Source: Saprospiraceae bacterium
GTDB taxonomy: Bacteria; Bacteroidota; Bacteroidia; Chitinophagales; Saprospiraceae
Direction of reading: 5' to 3'
Length of the DNA stretch: 8,122 nucleotides
Assembly (NCBI GenBank): GCA_013361075.1
Contig: JABWAJ010000236.1
Span: forward strand, 1 to 8,122
Shown here: positions 1 through 6,891 of the stretch, one piece after another
Numbering within the stretch: position 1 is the stretch's first letter
Layout of the letters: each line of letters starts with the position of its first letter
Program-made: the position numbers and the translations under genes
Notes under the pieces: generated by a model
Database searches by the model: none
What the model saw: only the letters and a program-made list of their open reading frames with translations
Told to the model about the DNA's origin: nothing

Positions 1-1
1 C

Positions 2-1141
2 GACGATTACGATTATTACTACACCTCTCGTGTGCGCCGTTTTCACCGGCCCTATTACGGCTTCGGCTATTTCGATCCCTGCTATGCCGACCTTTACTAC
101 TACGACCCATTCATCAACCCGGGGGTCACTGTGCTGATTTATGACGGCTACAGCTCCTGGAACAGCTGGCGCAACTGGCGACGCTGGAACCGCTGGAACA
201 GCTGGTATTCCTTTAACCGTGGCTGGGGTGGCTGGAACCAGTGGAACGACCCGTGGTTTGGCGGCGGCTGGAATCGCTGGGACAATTGGGGTGGTGGCTG
301 GAACAACTGGGGCGGTGGCTGGAACAATTGGGGTGGCGGCTGGAACAACTGGGGTGGAAACGGCTACTATTGCCCGCCGTCCTGGGGCAATGGCTACAAC
401 TACAATACCATCAACACCAACAACAATACCTATTATGGTCCGCGGAATACCGGCTCAACTAAGGTACCACGCAAAAACGACCGCTCCCCCGGGATTGACA
501 AACCGGTTACCGGGCCATTGGTTCCCAAAGAAGAGCGCCAAACCACCCAGCCAGGGTCAGGCTCCGGTTTGACCACTCAACCCGGCAGTGTTCGCGACAC
601 CCGCCGCCCTGCTATGGAAGACGGTAAAACGCCTGCAGGCTTAGATGGTGGCACACCGGAAACGCCTTCCCGCAATACCCGCCCGACCGTGCAGGATCGC
701 AACAATCCGGAAAATGAACGCCCAAGATTTGAAGAGCCGCGTACGCCACGCCGGGAAACGATTACCCCCAGCAGGGATGATTCAAGCCCTTCACGTCCGA
801 GCATAGAAAATCCGCGTACGCCACGCCGCGAAGAGGCCAGCCCTTCACGCCCCCGCCGGGAAGAAGCTGCTCCTTCTACGCCGACACGCAGAGATGATAC
901 CCCCGCAAGGGAATACCGCGAACGCAGCAACAACTCCGAACCTGAACGGAGCCGTTCCTACGAATCGCCCAGAAACTCAACGCCATCGCGCAGCTACGAC
1001 AGTGGCAGCAGCCGGCAATCATCGCCGTCGCCGTCGCGCAGTTACGACAGCGGCAGCAGCCGGCAGTCTTCACCGTCGCCGTCGCGCAGTAATGACAACA
1101 ACAACAGCAGGAGTCGCTCAGGCGGCAGAAACGGAGGTTAA
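2..1141 (+). CDS. Low-complexity envelope or secreted protein, 5'-partial, function unknown
   Basis: The frame is open to the left edge: codons from base 2 read DDYDYYYTSR before the GTG at 32, so the true start and any signal peptide probably lie upstream and 379 residues are visible. I cannot assign a function. Three parts follow each other: a Tyr/Asp/Phe-rich segment (about residues 1-50), a Trp/Asn/Gly segment with Trp at every third residue and then WNNWGGG repeats (about 53-119), and, after an Asn/Tyr-rich linker, a long Pro/Arg/Ser/Glu/Thr-rich tail (about 150-379) that should be disordered. The tail has two copies of a 16-residue Ser/Arg/Tyr/Pro repeat near its end. From memory, the Tyr-rich opening resembles uncharacterised Bacteroidota proteins that often receive misleading automatic names. 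No enzymatic motif or T9SS sorting domain is seen. The GTG at 32 could serve as a start, but the same amino-acid style on both sides of it argues against this. Confidence 0.8.
   Translation, partial: DDYDYYYTSRVRRFHRPYYGFGYFDPCYADLYYYDPFINPGVTVLIYDGYSSWNSWRNWRRWNRWNSWYSFNRGWGGWNQWNDPWFGGGWNRWDNWGGGWNNWGGGWNNWGGGWNNWGGNGYYCPPSWGNGYNYNTINTNNNTYYGPRNTGSTKVPRKNDRSPGIDKPVTGPLVPKEERQTTQPGSGSGLTTQPGSVRDTRRPAMEDGKTPAGLDGGTPETPSRNTRPTVQDRNNPENERPRFEEPRTPRRETITPSRDDSSPSRPSIENPRTPRREEASPSRPRREEAAPSTPTRRDDTPAREYRERSNNSEPERSRSYESPRNSTPSRSYDSGSSRQSSPSPSRSYDSGSSRQSSPSPSRSNDNNNSRSRSGGRNGG
158..205 (+). repeat. 9-bp periodic tract encoding Trp at every third residue
   Basis: TGG codons fall at 158, 167, 176, 185, 194 and 203, exactly 9 nt apart, with Asn, Ser or Arg codons between them (WNSWRNWRRWNRWNSW). 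It leads into the 21-bp repeat tract of the same gene. Confidence 0.8.
278..358 (+). repeat. 21-bp tandem repeat encoding WNNWGGG, about 3.9 copies
   Basis: Units start at 278, 299, 320 and 341, and the last is cut to 18 nt. The first encodes WDNWGGG and the rest WNNWGGG. The three WNN copies differ only at third positions (AAC/AAT, GGC/GGT/GGA), so the protein repeat is conserved while the DNA has drifted. Confidence 0.9.
737..828 (+). repeat. Direct 17-bp repeat 75 bp apart
   Basis: The 17-mer CCGCGTACGCCACGCCG is found at 737-753 and 812-828, in frame, encoding PRTPRR in a Pro/Arg/Glu/Ser-rich stretch. It suggests an older 25-residue duplication in the disordered tail. Confidence 0.7.
986..1096 (+). 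repeat. 48-bp tandem repeat, two full copies plus a partial third
   Basis: The full units are 986-1033 and 1034-1081; a third begins at 1082 and degrades after about five codons. Each encodes SRSYDSGSSRQSSPSP. The two full copies differ at five bases, all synonymous. It lies at the end of the disordered tail of the first gene. Confidence 0.85.
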
Positions 1142-1206
1142 ATTTCTGGTTTCAGCATCCTGACAGTTGCGTTATTTTTCGCCCCACACATGAGTATCCA
1201 AATAGG

Positions 1207-1234
1207 AAAGGCGGGTCATTCACTCGCCTTTTCT
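1207..1234 (+). terminator. Rho-independent terminator after the first gene
   Basis: AAAGGCGGGT (1207-1216) pairs with ACTCGCCTTT (1222-1231) through 10 bp including one G-U, with a 5-nt loop, followed by a short T-rich run. It lies 65 nt past the stop of the low-complexity gene and 33 nt before the next start codon. Confidence 0.75.
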
Positions 1235-1266
1235 ATTCGGGATTGAAAGAAAAAAAACAACACACC

Positions 1267-2736
1267 ATGCGAATCATTCTAAGCTTTGGTTTATTACTGA
1301 TCTTCACACTAGCCCATAGCCAAACGGCCAGTGATGCCCTGCGTTTTTCGTATTTAGATGGTAGTGGCATCAGTACAGCCAGAAGCCTGGGTTCAGGAGG
1401 TGCCCTAAGCGCTCTGGGTACCGATTTTTCCGTCATCAGTACCAATCCGGCAGGTTTGGGCTGGTACCGGCGCTCCGAATTCGTCATTACGCCTTCGCTG
1501 ACCGCCGTTGGAACGGAATCCAAATTATTAGACAGCGAAGACGCCCTGGTCAACCGGGAGCGGATCAGTAAGCTGGGTATCAGCAATTTGGGCATTGTGA
1601 TTGCTTCAAGCCCTTCCTCGGGACAATGGACTACCTTCAATTTTGGCATTGGCCTCAACCAGCTGGCTAATTTTAACCAGCGCTTTTTTTACGACGGACA
1701 ATCGGCAGGCTCCATCATCAACCGTTTTCAGGAACTGGCGAATGGTTCGGAAAGCCTGGATGATTTTGAATCAGGGCTGGCTTACGACGCAGAAGCGCTT
1801 TACGATTTCAACAGCGATGGGCTCTACGACTCCGATGTAGAATTACGCCCCAATGCACTGATTTACAAAGAACAAACGGTTACAACCTCCGGGTCACTCA
1901 ATGAATTGGCTTTTTCTTTTGCGGGCAGTTACAACGATAAACTGATGCTGGGAGTCACCATCGGGGTACCATTTCTGAATTACACCGCAGATAAAACTTA
2001 TAAAGAATCGGACAAAGGAGAAGACCAGGGGGGTAATGTTCCGTTTTTTGATGACCTCGAATTTACAGAAAGCCTCACTACTACGGGCATTGGTATCAAC
2101 CTGAAAGCGGGGCTGATCTACCGACCCATTCAGGCTGTTCGCCTTGGGGTTGCGTTCCATACGCCAACAGCTTTTGGCCTCGACGATACCTACCGCAATA
2201 CCATGAATTATTTTTATACCGACAGCGACGGTAGTAAAAGCGGAAGCGCGGAATCTCCCGACGGATTGTTCGATTATAAATTTCGGTCGCCCTGGCGCAT
2301 CATTGGCGGGTTAGGGATTGTTGTCGGAAAATCAGGATTTCTGAGCGGCGAAATAGAATGGGCCGACTACACCGGTGCCCAGTTTGGGTACGCTGACTTT
2401 CCAGACGACGAGCGCGAAGTCAACAACGACATTGTCAACCAATTGCAAGCTGCTGCAAACATTCGGCTCGGCGGGGAATTTGTTTACGATATTTTTCGCC
2501 TGCGGGCGGGATTTGGGTTACACCAGTCACCACTTCAGGGAGACGATACGGTCAATGAAAGCATCAGTGCCGGCTTTGGGATCCGGGAAAAGTCTTTTTT
2601 CTTAGATCTTGGCTACCGGCATTACTTAGTGGAAGAAACTTATACGCCTTATCTGACCTCAGAAGCCCCCATGCAGTTTGTCAACAACGATGTGACCAAC
2701 GGGCGGTTTTTGCTGTCACTGGGTTTCCGATTTTAA
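1267..2736 (+). CDS. FadL/OmpP1-like outer-membrane beta-barrel protein
   Basis: A predicted outer-membrane channel of 489 residues, probably for hydrophobic or other small molecules; the substrate is unknown. The ATG at 1267 is chosen because it starts directly at a signal peptide (MRIILSFGLLLIFTLAHS, likely cleaved before Gln19). An upstream TTG at 1243 would put a charged octapeptide before it. After the signal comes a segment rich in small residues ending in NPAGL (60-64), typical of the N-terminal plug region of FadL/PorV-type barrels, then alternating strands and a C-terminal aromatic residue (RFLLSLGFRF) as in outer-membrane barrels. Residues 180-190 (DFNSDGLYDSD) resemble a calcium-binding loop. 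Relatives are often automatically named hemin receptor; nothing here proves haem transport. A HemJ gene follows after 27 nt, so the two are probably co-transcribed. Confidence 0.85.
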   Translation: MRIILSFGLLLIFTLAHSQTASDALRFSYLDGSGISTARSLGSGGALSALGTDFSVISTNPAGLGWYRRSEFVITPSLTAVGTESKLLDSEDALVNRERISKLGISNLGIVIASSPSSGQWTTFNFGIGLNQLANFNQRFFYDGQSAGSIINRFQELANGSESLDDFESGLAYDAEALYDFNSDGLYDSDVELRPNALIYKEQTVTTSGSLNELAFSFAGSYNDKLMLGVTIGVPFLNYTADKTYKESDKGEDQGGNVPFFDDLEFTESLTTTGIGINLKAGLIYRPIQAVRLGVAFHTPTAFGLDDTYRNTMNYFYTDSDGSKSGSAESPDGLFDYKFRSPWRIIGGLGIVVGKSGFLSGEIEWADYTGAQFGYADFPDDEREVNNDIVNQLQAAANIRLGGEFVYDIFRLRAGFGLHQSPLQGDDTVNESISAGFGIREKSFFLDLGYRHYLVEETYTPYLTSEAPMQFVNNDVTNGRFLLSLGFRF

Positions 2737-2763
2737 AGACATCTAAAACCTAACATCAACTAC

Positions 2764-3315
2764 ATGTGGCTATTTTTTTTTAAGGCCCTGCACATAGTAG
2801 GGTTTACCGCCTGGTTTGGCGGACTTTTTTACCTTGGACGCCTGTTTGTTTACCATGTTGAAGCCGGCGACAAACCCCAACCAGAGCAGGATATTCTGAA
2901 AAGACAATACCAGTTGATGGAAGGCCGGGTGTACAAAATCATCATCATGCCGGCAATGAACCTGACCTGGATCTGTGGGCTGGCAATGCTTTTTCTGCAC
3001 GGCATGGATTGGCTGGCTGCCAATCCATGGATGCATGTAAAGCTGCTACTGCTGGTGTTGTTGACGGGTTTTCAGATTTGGTCCAAAACCATCATCAAAA
3101 AGCTGGAAACCGGGAAAAAGTTACCCAATGCGTTTCGGTTCAGGTTGTTAAATGAGGCCCCCACGGTATTTTTGTTGTCGATTGTATTGCTGGCGGTTTA
3201 CCGGAACGGGGTCAATTATTTGTATTTTGTGCTGGGCGTAGGCGCGTTTATTGCTTTGATTTACTCCGGAGCCGTGGCTTACCGGAAAAAGAGAGAAAGC
3301 GAGGAGAAAGGGTAG
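2764..3315 (+). CDS. hemJ: Protoporphyrinogen IX oxidase, HemJ type
   Basis: An integral membrane protein of 183 residues matching the HemJ (UPF0093) family, the oxygen-independent-type alternative to HemG/HemY that oxidises protoporphyrinogen IX to protoporphyrin IX late in haem synthesis. Recognisable family segments are KALHIVGFTAWFGGLFYLGR (7-26) with the conserved His10, MEGRVYKIIIMPAMNLTWI (52-70), WMHVKLLLLV (89-98) with the conserved Lys93, and RLLNEAPT (127-134) with Glu131. Four or five hydrophobic helices are visible (about 5-30, 57-80, 89-108, 133-147, 152-173), with a charged C-terminal tail. Length is usual for the family. The ATG at 2764 starts straight at the conserved N-terminus. 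It lies 27 nt after the barrel gene with no hairpin between, suggesting one transcript. Confidence 0.9.
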   Translation: MWLFFFKALHIVGFTAWFGGLFYLGRLFVYHVEAGDKPQPEQDILKRQYQLMEGRVYKIIIMPAMNLTWICGLAMLFLHGMDWLAANPWMHVKLLLLVLLTGFQIWSKTIIKKLETGKKLPNAFRFRLLNEAPTVFLLSIVLLAVYRNGVNYLYFVLGVGAFIALIYSGAVAYRKKRESEEKG

Positions 3316-3362
3316 AAGAAGTTGTCCAATTGAACTAATTTTCTGCCAGGGCGTTGTCCATT

Positions 3363-3390
3363 CACTTTCCGGTCATATCTTAAGAAAGTG
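3363..3390. repeat. 7-bp perfect inverted repeat
   Basis: CACTTTC (3363-3369) and GAAAGTG (3384-3390) flank a 14-nt spacer in the gap between hemJ and the DUF2911 gene. There is no T-run, so it is not a convincing terminator. It could be an operator or chance. Confidence 0.3.
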
Positions 3391-3431
3391 TGAAAATGGC
3401 ACAGGAACTACCCCTGCCATGACGGAAAGGC

Positions 3432-3439
3432 TAATTTTG
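3432..3439 (+). promoter_or_regulatory. Possible Bacteroidota -7 element for the DUF2911 gene
   Basis: TAATTTTG fits the Bacteroidota consensus TAnnTTTG and sits 39 nt before the ATG at 3479. At the expected 19-nt spacing the upstream bases (3409-3412) are TACC, with no TTG, so only half of the promoter is supported. Confidence 0.4.
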
Positions 3440-3478
3440 CTGCGACAATGTCAATTCTTAATTCAAATCCAAGGTAAT

Positions 3479-4354
3479 ATGAAAAAACAACTTTTATGCC
3501 TGACCGCTGTATTGGCGCTGGTTTTAGCCGTCACTACAACGACGAATGCTCAGATCCGCACACCTCAGCCCAGCCCGGGAGCAAAACTGACACAAACAGT
3601 TGGTCTCACCGAAGTTACCGTAGAATATTCCCGCCCGAGCCTGAAAGGCCGTACCGCTTTTGGTGCTGACGGTGTTGTGGCTTATGGTTCTACCTGGCGC
3701 ACCGGCGCAAATTCCGCAACCAAAATTACGTTCAGCGACGACGTTAAAATTGGCGGTGAAATGTTGGCAAAAGGTTCTTACGCTATTCTTTCCATGCCAG
3801 GCGAAAGTGAGTGGGTGGTAATGTTCCACGCTTACGACAAAACCGACTGGTCAAGCTACGAAAGCAAAGCACCAGCTGCAAAAGTTGCAGTGAAGCCGAT
3901 GAAAACAGGCCACTCGGTAGAAACATTGACTTTTGACATCAACAACCTGCGCAACACCGGTGGCAGCCTCGATCTGTATTGGGGCAACACCATGCTGAGC
4001 ATGCCTATTGAAGTGGAAGTTGACAAAAAAGTAATGGCTGACATTGAGCGTGTGATGGCAGGCCCGTCAGCCAACGATTATGCTGCCGCTGCGGGGTACT
4101 ACCACGAGAGTGGCAAAGACCTGAAAAAAGCGCTGGAATACATCCAGAAAGCGAATGCAGGCAACGAACCAAGATTCTGGCAGGTACGCCGCGAAGCCCT
4201 GATCCTCGGCGATCTCGGCATGTATGCTGAAGCCATTGCTGCTGCTGAAAAGTCGGCCATGCTGGCAGAAAAAGCAGGTAATGCAGAATACGTAAAAATG
4301 AACAAAGCTTCTATCGAAATGTGGAAGCCGAAAGTGAAGAAGAGCGGGAAATAA
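3479..4354 (+). CDS. Secreted DUF2911 protein with TPR-like C-terminal helices
   Basis: A 291-residue exported protein of the DUF2911 family, whose biochemical role is not known. The ATG at 3479 is preferred over one at 3419 because it begins a clean signal peptide: MKKQLL, a hydrophobic core, then TNA before Gln25. Residues about 29-175 carry the DUF2911 segment, including TVEYSRPSLKGR (47-58), STWRTGANSATKI (71-83) and KGSYAIL (98-104). Residues about 185-285 are predicted helical and Ala-rich, with helix pairs (YAAAAGYYHESGKDLKKALE; LGDLGMYAEAIAAAEKSA) typical of TPR-like repeats. No lipobox or T9SS domain is present, so periplasmic location is likely. It is separated from hemJ by 163 nt and ends in a strong terminator, so it is probably its own transcript, perhaps with read-through from hemJ. 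Confidence 0.88.
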   Translation: MKKQLLCLTAVLALVLAVTTTTNAQIRTPQPSPGAKLTQTVGLTEVTVEYSRPSLKGRTAFGADGVVAYGSTWRTGANSATKITFSDDVKIGGEMLAKGSYAILSMPGESEWVVMFHAYDKTDWSSYESKAPAAKVAVKPMKTGHSVETLTFDINNLRNTGGSLDLYWGNTMLSMPIEVEVDKKVMADIERVMAGPSANDYAAAAGYYHESGKDLKKALEYIQKANAGNEPRFWQVRREALILGDLGMYAEAIAAAEKSAMLAEKAGNAEYVKMNKASIEMWKPKVKKSGK

Positions 4355-4380
4355 TCCGCAGCCTTTTCATTTAGTTTTTC

Positions 4381-4422
4381 GAAAAAAGGTCGCCCTGAAT
4401 CGTTCAGGAGCGGCCTTTTTTC
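4381..4422. terminator. Strong rho-independent terminator after the DUF2911 gene
   Basis: A long hairpin pairs 4381-4393 with 4410-4422 (one G-U) and 4394-4399 with 4403-4408, with a single bulged A at 4409 and a TCG loop. The stem base is an A6/T6 tract, so it could work in both directions. It isolates the DUF2911 gene from the protease gene. Confidence 0.88.
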
Positions 4423-4452
4423 GTATTCAAAAAAATAAAATACGGTTGTTTC

Positions 4453-4482
4453 TTGCCAGAAACACTTTTTCCGCTAGCTTTG
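4453..4482 (+). promoter_or_regulatory. Bacteroidota-type promoter of the protease gene
   Basis: TTG at 4453-4455 (CTTG from 4452) is followed by a 19-nt spacer and TAGCTTTG at 4475-4482, a full match to the TAnnTTTG -7 element of the Bacteroidota primary sigma factor. It lies 42 nt before the ATG, implying a short 5' leader of about 35 nt. Confidence 0.72.
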
Positions 4483-4524
4483 CTTGGGATAATCCAAATT
4501 TAAGTCATAAAACGCCCATTTTGT

Positions 4525-6786
4525 ATGAACAAAATTTACGCTTTGGGATTTGCCTGCGCAATATCCTTTCTTTTTGTTGCCCTTCCGGGCTTACAAGCTC
4601 AGCTTTCAGCAGGCGGTACGCCGATGAGTTTTATCTTGCACGATCAGGTCGCCCCTGCTCCCGATGCCATTGATATGGCACCGGTAGACATTGCCCGCCT
4701 CCGTGCAGAAGACGCCATCAACGACCGCGATTTCACCAAACCACATCGCTTTGGACACCTGATGGAAGTTGGCATGAATCCTGATAACTCAGGGGTTTGG
4801 GAAGAATTACCAGGTGGCGACCGCCTCTGGCGCGTCACAGTACGTTCTTTGGGTGCCCAAACGATCAACATGATCTTTTCGCGCTACAAATTGCCGGAAG
4901 GCGCTCAGTTGTTCATTTACAATAAAGACCGCAGCATGGTCATCGGCGCATTCACCCATGCCAACAACCAACCGGAAGAAGTGCTCGGCACGACTTTGGT
5001 GGAAGGCGATGAAATGGTCGTTGAATATTATGAGCCAGCCTGGGTTGCCTTTCCGGGTGAAGTAGAAATTGGTTCCATTGTGCACGGTTATCGCCTGCCC
5101 GGCGACGGAGAACAGGAACAGGAAGGCGAAGGGCGTGCCTTTGGCGATTCCGGCAATTGCCACAACAACGTCAATTGCCCCAGCGGTTCGGCCTGGGCCA
5201 ACCAAAAGCGGTCAGTGGTTAGAATCGTTAACGGCGGCGACTGGTGTACAGGCGCGCTGATCAATACAGCCAACAACAGCGGACTCCCTTACCTGCTCAC
5301 GGCCAACCATTGCTATGCAAGTTCTTATGCGACCTGGGTATTCTGGTTCAATTTTGAAGCCAGTGGTTGTACCAATCCAGCGTCCTCACCAACGAACTAT
5401 ACGACTTTATCCGGTTCAACGCTCAAGGCGCGCAATGCTGCTTCAGACTTCATGCTGCTGCAATTGAACAGTACACCCGGCGCTGCGCAGACGCCTTATT
5501 ATGCAGGCTGGAACCGTGGCACGACGGCTCCTACGTCTTCGGTTAGTATCCACCATCCCAGCGGCGACATCAAAAAAATATCTTTCGACAACAATGCAGC
5601 TACCAACAGCAGTTGGAGCGGTACGCCAGCCAACTCACACTGGCATGTGATCTGGGACAGTGGCGTCACAGAACCAGGTTCTTCCGGCTCTCCGTTGTTT
5701 GACCAAAACCAGCGCATTATTGGGCAATTGCACGGTGGCGCTTCGGTTTGCGGTGGCTCGGATTTGTCTGATGAATATGGAAAATTTTATGTTTCCTGGA
5801 ATACCGGAACAACGACCTCTACCCGTCTGAGCGACTGGCTGGATCCCGCAAGTTCCGGCGTAACCACGGTGGATGGCTATGATCCTTTTGCAGGTGGTGC
5901 CAACTTCCTGACCGTTTCACCTGCCAACCAAAACGTAAGTTCAGCTGCAGGCAGCACAGCATTTAGCGTAAGCTCCAATGTTTCCTGGACAGCTTCAACC
6001 GCCGCTTCCTGGGTTACCATCAGCCCGGCATCCGGCAGCAATAACGGAACCATAACGGCTACGTACACTGCCAATGCAGGTACGAGCAGCCGCGTTGCTA
6101 CCATCACGGTTACTGGCGGTGGCTTCACCCAGAACGTGACGGTAACGCAGGCTGGTACTACCGGTTCGTGCTCCAATGATGGAGAAACAGCCAACAACAG
6201 CCGTACCACTGCCCCCACAATTGCCCTGAATACGGATAAATTGTCGCAAATTGGCAGCAGCACCGATGTAGACTGGTGGAAATTTACACTGAGCGCTACT
6301 ACAACGGTTACCCTCACGCTGGGCACCCTGCCTGCCGACTTTGACCTGCGTTTGAGAAGATCAAACGGCAACATCATTGCTACTTCCCAGAACGCCGGTA
6401 CGGCCAGTGAGACCATCACGGCTTCTCTCGCAGCGGGTACTTACTACGCTTATGTTTATGGCTACAATGGCGCATTCAGCACCAGCGTATGTTATACCCT
6501 GCGCGTTGCCACTGCATCGGCGCTGCAGAGCAATCATTCGGATAAAACGAACGAGACCATCAGCATTGCCCCTAATCCAACCAATGGCCTGACCACCCTG
6601 CGCCTGTCGGATGACTCCGATGCCCGGGTTTTGGTTTACGACCAGATTGGCCGGAGGGTAATGTCACAAAATGGTCGCGGACAATTTGAACTCGACTTCG
6701 CTAACCTCCCAGGCGGAACATACATCATCCGTGTAGAAACAGGCGGAAAGACGCTTGTTGAACGGGTGGTAGTTAGTGGAAAGTAA
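4525..6786 (+). CDS. Lysyl-endopeptidase-like serine protease with BACON, PPC and T9SS sorting domains
   Basis: A secreted 753-residue protease. Residues 1-25 are a signal peptide (cleavage LQA before Gln26). About 26-206 is a propeptide whose core (95-172) resembles that of Achromobacter lysyl endopeptidase (Lys-C). The catalytic S1 domain is about 207-455, with His262 (TANHC), Asp308 (ASDFMLLQL) and Ser387 (GSSGSPLF). Six cysteines (212, 218, 241, 263, 282, 409) match the spacing of the three Lys-C disulfides, predicting 212-409, 218-282 and 241-263. Asp416 sits where Lys-C has its Lys-selecting S1 aspartate, and the RLSDWLD segment is kept. A BACON-like beta-sandwich (about 461-545), a PPC domain (about 549-663) and a type A T9SS sorting domain (about 680-753, starting IAPNPTNG, with LPGGTYIIRV) follow. 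It should cross the outer membrane by T9SS and be surface-bound or released. It has its own promoter and is monocistronic. The family and export route are well supported; Lys specificity is inferred. Confidence 0.92.
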   Translation: MNKIYALGFACAISFLFVALPGLQAQLSAGGTPMSFILHDQVAPAPDAIDMAPVDIARLRAEDAINDRDFTKPHRFGHLMEVGMNPDNSGVWEELPGGDRLWRVTVRSLGAQTINMIFSRYKLPEGAQLFIYNKDRSMVIGAFTHANNQPEEVLGTTLVEGDEMVVEYYEPAWVAFPGEVEIGSIVHGYRLPGDGEQEQEGEGRAFGDSGNCHNNVNCPSGSAWANQKRSVVRIVNGGDWCTGALINTANNSGLPYLLTANHCYASSYATWVFWFNFEASGCTNPASSPTNYTTLSGSTLKARNAASDFMLLQLNSTPGAAQTPYYAGWNRGTTAPTSSVSIHHPSGDIKKISFDNNAATNSSWSGTPANSHWHVIWDSGVTEPGSSGSPLFDQNQRIIGQLHGGASVCGGSDLSDEYGKFYVSWNTGTTTSTRLSDWLDPASSGVTTVDGYDPFAGGANFLTVSPANQNVSSAAGSTAFSVSSNVSWTASTAASWVTISPASGSNNGTITATYTANAGTSSRVATITVTGGGFTQNVTVTQAGTTGSCSNDGETANNSRTTAPTIALNTDKLSQIGSSTDVDWWKFTLSATTTVTLTLGTLPADFDLRLRRSNGNIIATSQNAGTASETITASLAAGTYYAYVYGYNGAFSTSVCYTLRVATASALQSNHSDKTNETISIAPNPTNGLTTLRLSDDSDARVLVYDQIGRRVMSQNGRGQFELDFANLPGGTYIIRVETGGKTLVERVVVSGK

Positions 6787-6789
6787 AAA

Positions 6790-6813
6790 GGCAAGTAGGC
6801 AAAAGGGCAAGTT
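6790..6813 (+). repeat. Left arm of octamer repeat: GGCAAGTA, GGCAAAAG, GGCAAGTT
   Basis: Three degenerate 8-bp units start 4 nt after the protease stop codon. They have the same core (GGCAAGTN) as the array on the opposite strand at 6872-6919, forming inverted arms around the intergenic region. Confidence 0.7.
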
Positions 6814-6849
6814 TTGACATGTAGATGAATTAAGTTTTTTTAAAAATAA

Positions 6850-6891
6850 TAGCAAGGGGTAAGGCATTGTGTTCTTGCCCTTTGCTATTTT
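6850..6891. terminator. Bidirectional terminator between convergent genes
   Basis: TAGCAAGGGG (6850-6859) pairs with CCCTTTGCTA (6878-6887), and pairing continues inward (6860-6864 with 6873-6877) with G-U pairs to an 8-nt loop. TTTT follows on the plus strand and TTATTTTT follows on the minus strand. It serves the protease gene and the convergent glycosidase gene. Confidence 0.65.

Noticed and set aside
148..348. Minus-strand frame rich in Phe/Gln/Pro repeats
   Set aside because: It is the mirror of the WNNWGGG codons on the plus strand and ends with the repeat tract; no independent coding evidence.
1150..1180. Promoter-like TATTTTTC with TTTC 19 nt upstream
   Set aside because: Both elements mismatch the consensus and a terminator hairpin would lie in the resulting leader; too weak to call as the barrel gene promoter.
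1243..1266. Upstream TTG start for the barrel gene
   Set aside because: It would place a charged octapeptide before a complete signal peptide; the ATG at 1267 is better.
3321..3360. Direct repeat GTTGTCCA at 3321 and 3353
   Set aside because: An 8-bp match 32 bp apart can occur by chance and has no other support as an operator.
3419..3478. Upstream ATG start for the DUF2911 gene
   Set aside because: It would put 20 unrelated residues in front of a textbook signal peptide and would lie upstream of the likely promoter element.
4555..4557. Cysteine 11 of the protease as a lipobox
   Set aside because: It lies within the hydrophobic core of the signal peptide, and a normal signal peptidase I site (LQA before Gln26) follows.
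5877..6419. 180-codon minus-strand open frame inside the protease gene
   Set aside because: It is antisense to recognisable BACON and PPC domains; its Val/Leu-rich content simply reflects the Thr/Ser/Asn codons of the real gene.
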